Positions 1-7,712 of a stretch of DNA of 28,519 bases are shown here, piece by piece. The number at the start of each line of letters is the position of its first letter. Position 1 is the first letter of the stretch. Below the pieces are notes generated by a model, which searched no databases, was not told the DNA's origin, and worked only from the letters and a program-made list of their open reading frames with translations. The position numbers were made by a program, and so were the translations under genes. The stretch comes from Ardenticatenaceae bacterium (lineage in GTDB: Bacteria > Chloroflexota > Anaerolineae > Promineifilales > Promineifilaceae). Where the stretch lies: assembly GCA_020634495.1 (NCBI GenBank), contig JACKBR010000059.1:1-28519 (forward strand). Reading direction: 5' to 3'.

Positions 1-51
1 ACCGTGCCCACCCACCACCCGTTTGTCTGCGTTGCTAAAGGTGATAATTCG

Positions 52-133
52 CTAACTGTACGTCCGCCCCTGTAAAAAACGACATTGGACAAAGAACAAG
101 AGACGAACAGTTAGCACAGGGACGTACAGTTAG
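52..133. repeat. Long inverted repeat upstream of mobilisation genes (candidate oriT)
   Basis: The left arm CTAACTGTACGTCC (52-65) is matched perfectly by its reverse complement GGACGTACAGTTAG (120-133). The match continues as CCTGT (68-72) against ACAGG (116-120) after a small offset. The intervening sequence is about 54 nt and AT-rich, and holds a further copy of CAGTTAG at 108-114. An inverted repeat just upstream of a relaxosome protein and a relaxase is the usual place for an origin of transfer, so oriT is the best guess. It could instead be a recombination site. No nic site can be assigned. Confidence 0.5.
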
Positions 134-156
134 TCTTCGTTCCGACGCAACAGTCA

Positions 157-185
157 TTGACAAACCGGCCGGCTATGCGTAGAAT
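157..185 (+). promoter_or_regulatory. Sigma70-type promoter of the mobilisation operon
   Basis: TTGACA at 157-162 is a perfect -35 box. It is followed by exactly 17 nt and by TAGAAT at 180-185, which matches 5 of 6 bases of the -10 consensus. The predicted start, near 192, would leave an untranslated leader of almost 300 nt before the first gene at 486. A 10-bp direct repeat, TCATTGACAA (154-163 and 224-233), includes the -35 box and recurs 70 bp downstream. Confidence 0.6.
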
Positions 186-203
186 GGCCCCGTAATCGCA
201 TGG

Positions 204-223
204 ATGCACTCACTGGAGTGCAT
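204..223. promoter_or_regulatory. 20-bp palindrome, probable operator or leader hairpin
   Basis: ATGCACTC - ACTG - GAGTGCAT is a perfect dyad with 8-bp arms and a 4-nt centre. It starts about 19 bp after the -10 box, within the predicted transcript. This is where an autoregulating relaxosome protein would bind. In RNA it would form a stable hairpin. Nothing else between 224 and 470 could be recognised. Confidence 0.45.
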
Positions 224-485
224 TCATTGACAACGGCAAAAACACACCCCCAACATTATTCAATAACCCAAACGCAACCGGCGTGGTCTTGCGCTGGTCA
301 ATATGTCTGCCCTTGCGGGCGGCTGTTGGCCGCGTATTGCCTGCGCCGGTTTTTGCGTTTGGATGTCCCCCTTTCTTCGAAGGCTCAGTGCCTGCACCGA
401 GCCAGTCGAGGCGTCAAGCTTTCCTTCCCTAAACATTCAGGCCATCCCATCACGGTGGCCGCCATCCATATCAAGGAGATGATCT

Positions 486-1025
486 ATGGCTGAGCTATTT
501 ACCCCAGCGGATGATACCCGCGCGCGCCGGCCGGACAAGACGTACTCCAAGCACATCATGCTGACCGAATTCGGCCGCGAGAAGATTGAAGCGTGGGCCA
601 AGGCCAACGGCCTCAACTTCAGCGCCGCCATCGAAACTCTGGCCCTGATGGGGCTGGATGATGAACGCAGTGCCTACGCCATTCCCGCCCTGCGCGCCAC
701 GACGCTGCAGGGCATCCGCCTATCCTTCAACCGCATCGCCCGCCTGCTGTCCGACATCGCCATCGAAGCGGCCGCCTCGCGCACCATGTCCGAAAGCATC
801 ATGCTACAGCTCATCCGCGAACTGGCGGCCGAACATCCCGACGACTTCGTGGCCATGATGAACATTTCCCGCGACGGCCGTAACCAGGCCCATACCCGCA
901 TCCGCACCTTCCACGATGACATGAAAACCATCGCGGAGCAGGACGCGATCCGGCGGCTGAAGAAGTCGGTGTCGCGGGTGCAGGAACTGTTCGCCGGCGA
1001 TGAAGAGGAGGCGATGCATGGCTAA
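486..1025 (+). CDS. Ribbon-helix-helix relaxosome accessory protein (MobC-like)
   Basis: This 179-residue protein has an N-terminal segment (about residues 20-60, containing YSKHIMLTEFGREKIEAWAK and then NFSAAIETLALMGL) with the beta-strand plus two-helix pattern of ribbon-helix-helix DNA-binding proteins. The rest is helical and ends in a charged tail. Such proteins bind oriT beside the relaxase and often repress their own operon. The start is supported by AAGGAG at 473-478, 7 nt before the ATG. The last codons overlap the start of the next gene by 8 bp, so translation is coupled. The MobC name is by fold and context only. A plain transcriptional regulator is the alternative. Confidence 0.65.
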   Translation: MAELFTPADDTRARRPDKTYSKHIMLTEFGREKIEAWAKANGLNFSAAIETLALMGLDDERSAYAIPALRATTLQGIRLSFNRIARLLSDIAIEAAASRTMSESIMLQLIRELAAEHPDDFVAMMNISRDGRNQAHTRIRTFHDDMKTIAEQDAIRRLKKSVSRVQELFAGDEEEAMHG

Positions 1026-1614
1026 ACAACTGCTGGCCATTGTGCGCGGCGAGCGCATCGCCAACAAATCGGCCAAAGGCAAGCCCGCTTATGCCCAGAT
1101 GAAGGGGCTGATGAACTACATTGCCTACGGCCGTTACGAAGACCATTTGAATCAGGAAACCCAACAGCGCGGCCTCTGGCTGGACCACAACGGCCGCCCT
1201 GCCGCCCATGAGGAGACCCTGCACTGGGCCAAAGAGAAGGTGCATCGCTACGGCTACGAACACACCTACCAGCTTTTGCTCTCCACCCGCTATGGTGGCC
1301 TGACCGCCGCCGACTTCAACCACGTCCTGCGGCAGGGCAGCGAGCTGAGCGACATGCGCGAGTGGCGCATGATGCTGCACGACGACACCGACAACCAGCA
1401 CGCCCATGTGATTTTGCTGCGCCGGGAGAAGCTGGCTAACGGCCGTTACAAGGAATGGCAGCAAAAGATGCAGACGGAACTGGAGCAGCTGCAGGCCCAA
1501 CGCCACCAGGAACGACAGTTAGAAACAGAGATGACGCCCGCATTGGCTGCGGTGCAGGAAGATGAAGCGGCGCTGGAACCGGCGCAGCGTCAAGGATGGG
1601 AGATAGACCTATGA
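1018..1614 (+). CDS. Small relaxase / mobilisation nuclease
   Basis: Relaxases nick oriT on one strand and stay covalently bound to the DNA during transfer. This 198-residue protein carries H121-DDTDNQ-H128-A-H130, which fits the metal-binding three-histidine relaxase motif, followed by the hydrophobic VILL strand. An N-terminal tyrosine-rich stretch (NYIAYGRY, residues 33-40) could supply the nicking tyrosine. An in-frame ATG exists at 1000, but a GAGGAGG ribosome site lies between it and 1018, so 1018 is preferred. The C-terminal 50 residues are charged and probably coiled coil. It is short for the family, with no helicase or primase domain. The stop overlaps the next ATG (ATGA). The gene order relaxosome protein-relaxase-coupling protein supports the call. 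Confidence 0.7.
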   Translation: MAKQLLAIVRGERIANKSAKGKPAYAQMKGLMNYIAYGRYEDHLNQETQQRGLWLDHNGRPAAHEETLHWAKEKVHRYGYEHTYQLLLSTRYGGLTAADFNHVLRQGSELSDMREWRMMLHDDTDNQHAHVILLRREKLANGRYKEWQQKMQTELEQLQAQRHQERQLETEMTPALAAVQEDEAALEPAQRQGWEIDL

Positions 1615-3584
1615 ATTTAGAAATGGGAGAAATTAAGAACGGCACGTACTTTAAGCAGTGGTGGCAGGAGATGCCCGCCGCCCAGAAGAAACGCTGGCGG
1701 GTGTTCCTGCTGGGGTTCAGCCTCTTCTGGCTGGCCGGCGCGGCCTATGCGCCCACGGCTGTGGCCGGTATCGCCCGGCTGACCGGCCTGGCCCGCCTGT
1801 TGATGGCCGTGGGGATGGGCGGTTTCGGCTTCCTCTGGGGCGGGCTGAAAGGGCTGGGGCTGATCCAGGAAACGGCCCAGGAGCCGAAATTGTTCTGGGT
1901 CGTCCTGGCCCTTGCACTGCCCGGCGCTATCTTTGGCTTCATTTACATCTTGGACCAGGCCCCCAATCCGTTATTCAACATGCAGAAGATGTTGGGCAAA
2001 TTCGCCCGCTCCCAGGGACGTTTGCAGGATAAGGAAGTGGCGCAGCAGCTGGCTGTCGAGCGCGGCGTGCCTTATGCCACCGTCACCGATGACAAGAAAA
2101 AAGAAGTCAAAGTCGGTTTAGACTACGCCAGCGGTGAAGGACATCTGCTGGTGTCAGGGCCAACGAGAAGCGGCAAGGGTCTGCATCTAACCGATACCCT
2201 CCTCACCTGGCCCGGTCCGGCGCTGGTCGTTGATCCGAAGGGGGAGCAGATGGCGCGTACGGCCGCCTGGCGCAGCCAGTTTGGCCCCATCTATTGCCTG
2301 CCCGGCCACCAGATGAACCTGGCAGCCTATTACCGCCAGCTGCTGGATCGGGATGACATCGCCGAACTGCATACCCACCTGATGCGGCCGTGGGAGAGCC
2401 GGGAAACGATCTTTGCCGAAAAAGCGATGTCTCTCTTCACCGCTGCCGGCCTGTACGCCCAGGCGAAGGAACTGGACCCCATCCGCGTGCTGCTGGACCT
2501 GGCTGAGAGCGACGCCATCGAGGCGCTGGCCGGGCTGGAGACCGTTCCCGCCGCCAAGCGCCACGTGCGCGTTTTCACCAACGGCGCCAAGCCGGAAGCG
2601 TACCGGGACGACCGGTTTGTGACCTCCGCCTTTGGCAACTTCACCACCCGGCTGGCCACCTACCAGAAACACATTGACACCATCGCCCCGCCGGATGCGG
2701 GCAGCCATCTGGTCATTGATCCCAACTGGGCGCGGCAGAACGGCACCATCTACATCACCTACTCCCTGCAAGATTTGAAAGGCGTCGGCGGCGTGGTCGC
2801 GGCCATGATCGCCGCCATGCTGCGCCATCAGATGCGACAGCAGACCAAGGAACGCCTGCTGGTGGCCATTGACGAGCTGCCAGCCGTGGGCCTGAAGAAC
2901 ATCGCCGACTACCTGGCCACCTGCGGCGGCTATGGCATCACGCTCCTGCTGTACGTGCAGTCCATCGCCCAGCTGAAGGAACTGTACGGGCTGGATGGCA
3001 CCAGCGCCATTCTCTCCAACTGCGCCCACCAGGTCTGGTATCCGCCCACCGAGTACGAAACGGCCGAAACGATGTCCCGGCTGTACGGGATGACGTTACG
3101 CGCCAACCCGGTGCATTCCTCGTCACGCGGCTCGCGCCAGCACAAAGACAAAGAGGGCCGGGCCAATTTGCAGACCAACAGCAACCAGGGCGCGTCCTGG
3201 TCCTGGCAGGAACGGCCGGAGCTGCTGCCCAGCCAGGTGATGGCTCTGCCCAAAGAGCAGGTGATGGTCTCCACCCTCGCCGGTGCGCAGCGGCTGGTCT
3301 TTCTGGGGCAGCGGCTGAACCCGATTCCGCTCTTTGACAAGCTGCCGCCGGTCTCTCTTTTGCGCCTGCCCCGGCCGCGGTACGGGGAGCGCGTGTATAC
3401 CCGTTGGTTGGAAACGCCTGAGCCACCGGCGGCGGCAGCGCCGCCGATCAGCGAGCACCCCACCCCGGTGGAAACGCCGGCACCGGATGATAAGGACGAC
3501 GCAGCGGAAACACGGCCGTCTGCCAATGACGGCAGTCCTGATACCGACACGACTACCGGTAGTACCGCCAAGGATGCGATTTAA
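1611..3584 (+). CDS. Type IV coupling protein, VirD4/TraG-like ATPase
   Basis: Coupling proteins are membrane ATPases that hand the relaxase-DNA complex to a type IV secretion channel. Three hydrophobic segments occupy about residues 29-47, 63-84 and 95-114. The Walker A motif GPTRSGKG is at 183-190, followed by ALVVDPKGEQ. The Walker B motif LLVAIDEL is at 416-423. LYVQSIAQL, near 447, matches the usual glutamine-bearing motif after Walker B. The C-terminal 70 residues are rich in proline, threonine and acidic residues and look disordered. The ATG at 1611 overlaps the relaxase stop and has AGGATGGGAG upstream, so it is preferred over an ATG 15 bp earlier. No other type IV secretion genes are seen, so the element may be mobilisable, or the remaining genes may lie outside the window. 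Confidence 0.88.
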   Translation: MNLEMGEIKNGTYFKQWWQEMPAAQKKRWRVFLLGFSLFWLAGAAYAPTAVAGIARLTGLARLLMAVGMGGFGFLWGGLKGLGLIQETAQEPKLFWVVLALALPGAIFGFIYILDQAPNPLFNMQKMLGKFARSQGRLQDKEVAQQLAVERGVPYATVTDDKKKEVKVGLDYASGEGHLLVSGPTRSGKGLHLTDTLLTWPGPALVVDPKGEQMARTAAWRSQFGPIYCLPGHQMNLAAYYRQLLDRDDIAELHTHLMRPWESRETIFAEKAMSLFTAAGLYAQAKELDPIRVLLDLAESDAIEALAGLETVPAAKRHVRVFTNGAKPEAYRDDRFVTSAFGNFTTRLATYQKHIDTIAPPDAGSHLVIDPNWARQNGTIYITYSLQDLKGVGGVVAAMIAAMLRHQMRQQTKERLLVAIDELPAVGLKNIADYLATCGGYGITLLLYVQSIAQLKELYGLDGTSAILSNCAHQVWYPPTEYETAETMSRLYGMTLRANPVHSSSRGSRQHKDKEGRANLQTNSNQGASWSWQERPELLPSQVMALPKEQVMVSTLAGAQRLVFLGQRLNPIPLFDKLPPVSLLRLPRPRYGERVYTRWLETPEPPAAAAPPISEHPTPVETPAPDDKDDAAETRPSANDGSPDTDTTTGSTAKDAI

Positions 3585-4273
3585 TGACCCGTACCTCTCA
3601 TCGCTGGCAGAGCAAACCGGGCAATTTCGACACTTTGCACGCCGGAGTTCGCTTCCGGGCAGATAATGCGTATGGCATACCTGTCTTACGCCACACGTCA
3701 GTCAGCCACATTCCCGGCTGGCTGGCCCCCTACCGGCAGCGCATCCGGGCGAATGAACCCTTGGATGATGGTTGCGTGCACTTCTTTTTGCACGATTATC
3801 GCTTCGAGACGGTCTGGAACCGACCCCACAAAGCATTGGCAGCGCTGGCCCCTTATCAGATGCTGCTGACGCCGGACTTTTCCCTTTACCGGGATTGGCC
3901 ACTGACGCTGCAGTTGTGGAACGTCTACCGCAACCGCTGGTGCGGCCGTTTCTGGCAGGAGGAGGGCTTTACCGTCATTCCCACCGTGAGCTGGAGTACG
4001 GCCGTTTCCTACGACTTCTGCTTTCTGGGCGTGCCCCGGCGCAGCGTGGTGGCCGTGTCGGCGGTGGGCGTCAATCTTGACGCGCCGTTGGAGTACCGGC
4101 TGTTTGTGGATGGGTTTGGGGAAATGGTGCGGCGGCTGGAGCCGCAGGTGTTGCTGAGTTACGGCCGTTTGCCCGCAGCCTGCCACGAACTGGCGGAGGT
4201 TGTGACTTATCCGACACGCTGGACCAGCATCCGGGCGGCGCGGCGCGACCGGCGTCGCGAAGGAGGTGGGTAG
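3584..4273 (+). CDS. DUF4417 domain protein
   Basis: This 229-residue protein has the conserved pattern of the DUF4417 family, which is found in phages and mobile elements and has no established function. Visible landmarks are TPDFS (96-100), the YRNRW-G-FWQ stretch (115-125), VIPTVSW (131-137) and YDFCF-G-P (143-151). It is soluble, with no signal peptide or membrane segment. The start ATG overlaps the coupling-protein stop (TAATG), and its own stop overlaps the GTG start of the next gene, so all three are translated as a unit. The family assignment comes from these motifs. The role in transfer or replication is unknown. Confidence 0.75.
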   Translation: MTRTSHRWQSKPGNFDTLHAGVRFRADNAYGIPVLRHTSVSHIPGWLAPYRQRIRANEPLDDGCVHFFLHDYRFETVWNRPHKALAALAPYQMLLTPDFSLYRDWPLTLQLWNVYRNRWCGRFWQEEGFTVIPTVSWSTAVSYDFCFLGVPRRSVVAVSAVGVNLDAPLEYRLFVDGFGEMVRRLEPQVLLSYGRLPAACHELAEVVTYPTRWTSIRAARRDRRREGGG

Positions 4274-6672
4274 TGGGCGGACGCGGTGCAGCCAGTGGTG
4301 GGTCGGCCGTTTTACCGGAAGCAATCCTGGCCGACCTACCTTACACCATCACCAGTTTCAATGATGATCGCGGCGGGGCGACTTTTCCCTTCCTGGAGCA
4401 GACCGGGCGGGCCTGGCGTATTCTCACCCGGCCGGTAGACGAAACGACCGCGCCCCATGCCGCGCATACGTTTGGCAAGGCGGGTGAAACCCGCCCACCT
4501 ACCCTGCGCTGGGTTAATGGCAGCCAGGTCAGCGACCTGTATGTGGACGGCATGACGACAGAGCAATTTCTGGAGGCCACCGGGTTGCGGCTGGATATGC
4601 ACAAAGGCGGCTTTGTGTTGTCCAAGCGCATCTCGCGCCTTATGCGTCCCCATTTTGTCAGCGGTTTCTTTGCCCCTGAAGATGTGCGCGTTGCCTACAT
4701 GGAACAATCCCTGGCGGAAGCTAAAGTGTGGGACGGTGCGGGCCTGATTTCCCGGCGCATGTTGAAAAATCTTGCCCTGAGCGGAGCCGAAGGGATGATG
4801 CTGTCTGAGGAGTTGTCGCCTGCCAAGCGGGAGCGACTAGAAACGGAGCTGCGCCGTGCTCAGCGGGTGGAGTTTACGGTGATGACGCCCAAAGGGCAGG
4901 ATAAGGGTCATGCGATGGTGGCCGATGATTTGCGAGACGAAAACGGCCGTCCCGTAGACTTCCTTTTGCCACAGGACACAAAGAAAGAAGTACGGCTGGA
5001 AAACGGTCGTACCTTCGTTGGGCTGAGCTTCGTCCATGGCCACAACGATATGCGCCTGGACATCCAGAGCTTGATCAATCTCCATCCCTTCCTTCAGGAA
5101 GATAAACTGTTGGATTGGCTAAAAGATGAAGGTGACTTGTTTGTCCAAGCTGTAGAAACCGGCCAGGTGGCCGAAGCGATGAGCCGAATTGATCGCCACA
5201 CCACCCTTGAAGAAGTGCAGGCGTGGCCGCTGCGGGAATACTTCGCCAGCGGCGGCCACCCGATGTGGTTCCGCAGCCACGTCAAGAGCCTGATGAACCA
5301 GCACCTGAAGCGGCTCAATCACAGCACGCTGGCAAAAATGCGGCTACCCATTCCCGGCGGTCGCCATTACGTCATGCCGGCGGCCGTGGGCAAGCGGGCG
5401 GGCATCAAAGGGCTGGGCGTGCCCAGAGGCCACATCCACATTGACGACAAGCGCGGCACAGCCTGGGTCAACGATGAAGATTGGCTAGCGTTACCGGATT
5501 CGCCCAAGCAACCAGGGTCGCCAGGCGATGGCATTGCCGGGATTCTGGGCGGAGCCGATAACGATGACGCCCTCTGGCTGCATCCGTTCACCGACCACGA
5601 CGGTCAGCGTAAGGTATTAGCCTGGCGCAGCCCCAACCAGGTGGGGGAATATGTGATTCTCAAGCCAACGGCCGATTCACAGGCGTTGTCCTGGACGACG
5701 AATGTGAATGATGTAGGTGAGCGGGAAACGGCCGTTTATCCACCTGCTGACAGCCGCAAGCTGCCGCCGCGCGTGGATTTTGTCGAAACAGCGTATCTGG
5801 GGTTGGTAGACCCAGATTCTACAGGGAATTTTGGGACTGGTGAAGCCTACAGTGTAGATGTGATGGAAACGGCCGTTGCCCAGGCGATTGCCAACCAGGG
5901 CGCGTTGGGTATGTACTGCAATTCGTTGATGTTGAATAAAGCCTTGTACGGCCGTTTACCAGCCCATCCCCCTGCCCCATTAGAGGATATTATTGACAGC
6001 TCCGTGAAAACGGGCGCAGATTTAAGTCAGGTGGTTTTGTGGAACTATGCGAACTCGCGTGAGATTCTGGAAAGCAAAATTCCTATCCCAGCGCTGATGC
6101 AGCAGCGGCTGAGCGTGGATTGGTCAAACAAGGAAAACCGCCCTCCCCCACCCCGCACAAGCAATCTGACTGGAGGCGAAGCGCATTGGCTGGATAGGCT
6201 GGAGGCCGGGGTGCAAGAGCACATCCAGGCGATGCAGGAAAAACGCGATGAACTTGTTAGCCAGGCGCGGCCACCGCAGGCCTTGCTGGATGAGAATGAG
6301 GGCGATCCAGAGACCGTGCAGTTAGGCGCGGGTTTGAACAAGGTGTACGCGGCGGCTTTACGGATGGGCAAGGGTTATCATTCAAGTGTGTTAGAGCGGG
6401 CAAAAGTTGCGGCGGAGGATTATCTGGCTCACTTTTCCCCCGAGAAGCGCGGAGCAATTTTGCTGGGGGCGTTGGCCAGTGTGTACGGGAAGGAGGATGG
6501 TGGAGCGGATACGGCCGTTTGGCTGGCAGGGAGCAAGGAGACATCCCACCCTTGGTTACCAAATTCGATTGCTCATGAAACGATTGAGGCTTTGCGCAAA
6601 GCTGGGATTTTAGTTGATATTATCAAGACAAAAGAAGGGTTGGTCATGTATCCAAGAGACTTTCTACGATAA
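4273..6672 (+). CDS. RdRP/YonO-superfamily two-barrel polymerase-like protein
   Basis: This 799-residue protein shows, in the right order, the landmarks of cellular RNA-dependent RNA polymerases and YonO-type phage polymerases. These are DGAGLISRRM (154-163, like DGxGxIS), a first-barrel segment with KGHAMVADD (211-219, like KGVxxVDP), and GGADNDDALWL (426-436) where GGDLDGDxYxV is expected. After them come LGMYCNSLMLNKAL (545-558, like LGIxCNxHxxxADL) and IIDSSVKTGAD (573-583, like AVDFPKTG). The catalytic third aspartate appears replaced by alanine and the glycine by aspartate, so activity is uncertain. The start is GTG, with AGGAGGTGGG just upstream; TAGTG overlaps the previous stop. It is the last gene of the mobilisation operon. 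The assignment rests on motif reading, and only a profile or structure search would settle it. Confidence 0.6.
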   Translation: MGGRGAASGGSAVLPEAILADLPYTITSFNDDRGGATFPFLEQTGRAWRILTRPVDETTAPHAAHTFGKAGETRPPTLRWVNGSQVSDLYVDGMTTEQFLEATGLRLDMHKGGFVLSKRISRLMRPHFVSGFFAPEDVRVAYMEQSLAEAKVWDGAGLISRRMLKNLALSGAEGMMLSEELSPAKRERLETELRRAQRVEFTVMTPKGQDKGHAMVADDLRDENGRPVDFLLPQDTKKEVRLENGRTFVGLSFVHGHNDMRLDIQSLINLHPFLQEDKLLDWLKDEGDLFVQAVETGQVAEAMSRIDRHTTLEEVQAWPLREYFASGGHPMWFRSHVKSLMNQHLKRLNHSTLAKMRLPIPGGRHYVMPAAVGKRAGIKGLGVPRGHIHIDDKRGTAWVNDEDWLALPDSPKQPGSPGDGIAGILGGADNDDALWLHPFTDHDGQRKVLAWRSPNQVGEYVILKPTADSQALSWTTNVNDVGERETAVYPPADSRKLPPRVDFVETAYLGLVDPDSTGNFGTGEAYSVDVMETAVAQAIANQGALGMYCNSLMLNKALYGRLPAHPPAPLEDIIDSSVKTGADLSQVVLWNYANSREILESKIPIPALMQQRLSVDWSNKENRPPPPRTSNLTGGEAHWLDRLEAGVQEHIQAMQEKRDELVSQARPPQALLDENEGDPETVQLGAGLNKVYAAALRMGKGYHSSVLERAKVAAEDYLAHFSPEKRGAILLGALASVYGKEDGGADTAVWLAGSKETSHPWLPNSIAHETIEALRKAGILVDIIKTKEGLVMYPRDFLR

Positions 6673-6810
6673 CGAATAAAAAGATGACAAATTAACTGAA
6701 GTTTTTCCGATTCTACAAAACAATGAGTTTACTCGCTCCTCTGTTTAAGCAAGGCCCATTTAGTATCAATATGGTTCGTTTAAAAGCAATAATTGTGCGC
6801 AGATTCGTTT
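6673..6810. other. Convergent intergenic spacer
   Basis: This 138-bp AT-rich gap lies between the convergent ends of the mobilisation operon and the toxin-immunity operon. No clear intrinsic terminator, repeat or attachment site was found. The gap marks a sharp change: ACGGCCGT is common to the left and absent from here to about 9776. Confidence 0.5.
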
Positions 6811-7113
6811 TTATTCATCCCCTTCTTCTGGATTCTTCATGAAGTTATTCAAGAATTCAAGCGTATTTTGGCTGGATTTTCTTAATTGCTTTTCATCCAG
6901 ATCGCCTGCATCTCTCAAGGATAGGTCCGCCACAAAGGCATCGACATCACCAAATAATTTTTCCAACATGGCGAATAGGTCATCAGACCAAATGGTTTCA
7001 TCTTGTAAATACAAATCTAAATATTGTCGTTCAAATTCAGATGCGGAGATTTGTCCATTCACAAAGGTTAAAAGTAATGTGGTATATGGTTCGAGTTCTC
7101 GTGTGCTATTCAT
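6811..7113 (-). CDS. Colicin D-type immunity protein
   Basis: This 100-residue acidic protein resembles the bacterial self-protective colicin-like immunity family. It has a helical N-terminus, then FVNGQISASEFERQYLDLY, DDLFAMLEKLFGDVDAF and a C-terminal helix that begins after DLDEKQLR. Such proteins bind and block a tRNase domain. The chosen ATG lies 2 bp after the stop of the toxin gene, with a G-rich stretch (GGGGGATAAGC) before it. A further upstream start would lie inside the toxin gene and is unlikely. Toxin-then-immunity order and the tight spacing are typical of such pairs. The acidic character fits binding to the basic toxin domain. Confidence 0.75.
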   Translation of the reverse strand: MNSTRELEPYTTLLLTFVNGQISASEFERQYLDLYLQDETIWSDDLFAMLEKLFGDVDAFVADLSLRDAGDLDEKQLRKSSQNTLEFLNNFMKNPEEGDE

Positions 7114-7115
7114 GC

Positions 7116-7712
7116 TTATCCCCCTCCCAATCGACCTGATTCCAATAAATGTCTTATTTGGCTTGGTGATAATTTCCAACCGCTTAAGAAGTTCCCATTG
7201 GCATCTCTTACGACATTAAGGCCAGTATTTGGATTGTAATAGTGTGTGACGTTTTGGCCGCGATATGTTCCCTGAATGATTTGGGTTCCTTTGTTATTGA
7301 CGTGTTGGCGAAGGCTATTTTGAAACGCTTGTTGGTTGGCGCGGTTAAAGTTACCTTTGATGCCAAAATCTTTAGCGTGTTTCCATTTTTTTTGTACCTG
7401 CCTGGCAGCAAAGCGTAAGCTTCGGGGACGAATAAAGCGCCCCATAAAACGACCGATACCCTGGGCAATCCTGCTCCTCGCAGCGGTGCTGGACAATAAG
7501 CGCAGTGCTGGCCCTAAGGCAAATCTTGCAACAAGAGGCCAGAGGTACCACCCGATTACGGCCAAGGCAAGCAATCCAAGAATTAGCCATAAGGCGGGCA
7601 TCACGTTGCCTCTAAAACAATCAGATAACCCACTGCAATTATCGGCAGCTACGGCTTGTGGATAGGATAAATTAATTATTAGAAGAAGCAAAGGCGGCAA
7701 AATCCGCTTCAT
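7116..7712 (-). CDS. Membrane-anchored toxin with colicin D-like tRNase domain
   Basis: This 198-residue protein begins with a signal peptide (residues 1-23, ending AVAA), two cysteines (26, 32) and a transmembrane helix (about 38-60). A very basic linker follows. Residues 109-195 match the colicin D catalytic domain, which cuts the anticodon loop of tRNA-Arg. The landmarks are KWKHAKDFGI with a candidate catalytic His112, then GTYRGQNVTHYYNPNTGLNV, and SGWKLS with Ser177 and Trp179. The family link is established knowledge; the residue roles are inferred by alignment from memory. The ATG overlaps the stop of the upstream membrane gene (ATGA), and the immunity gene follows 2 bp later. Unlike colicins, it has no receptor-binding or translocation domain. 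Confidence 0.72.
   Translation of the reverse strand: MKRILPPLLLLIINLSYPQAVAADNCSGLSDCFRGNVMPALWLILGLLALAVIGWYLWPLVARFALGPALRLLSSTAARSRIAQGIGRFMGRFIRPRSLRFAARQVQKKWKHAKDFGIKGNFNRANQQAFQNSLRQHVNNKGTQIIQGTYRGQNVTHYYNPNTGLNVVRDANGNFLSGWKLSPSQIRHLLESGRLGGG

Noticed and set aside
200..493. 97-residue reading frame upstream of the relaxosome gene
   Set aside because: No ribosome site, no family resemblance, odd composition, and the first part lies on the palindrome. It runs 8 bp into a gene with a good start.
2187..3571. Long - strand frames opposite the coupling protein
   Set aside because: They are shadows of a GC-rich gene whose own frame has Walker motifs and membrane helices.
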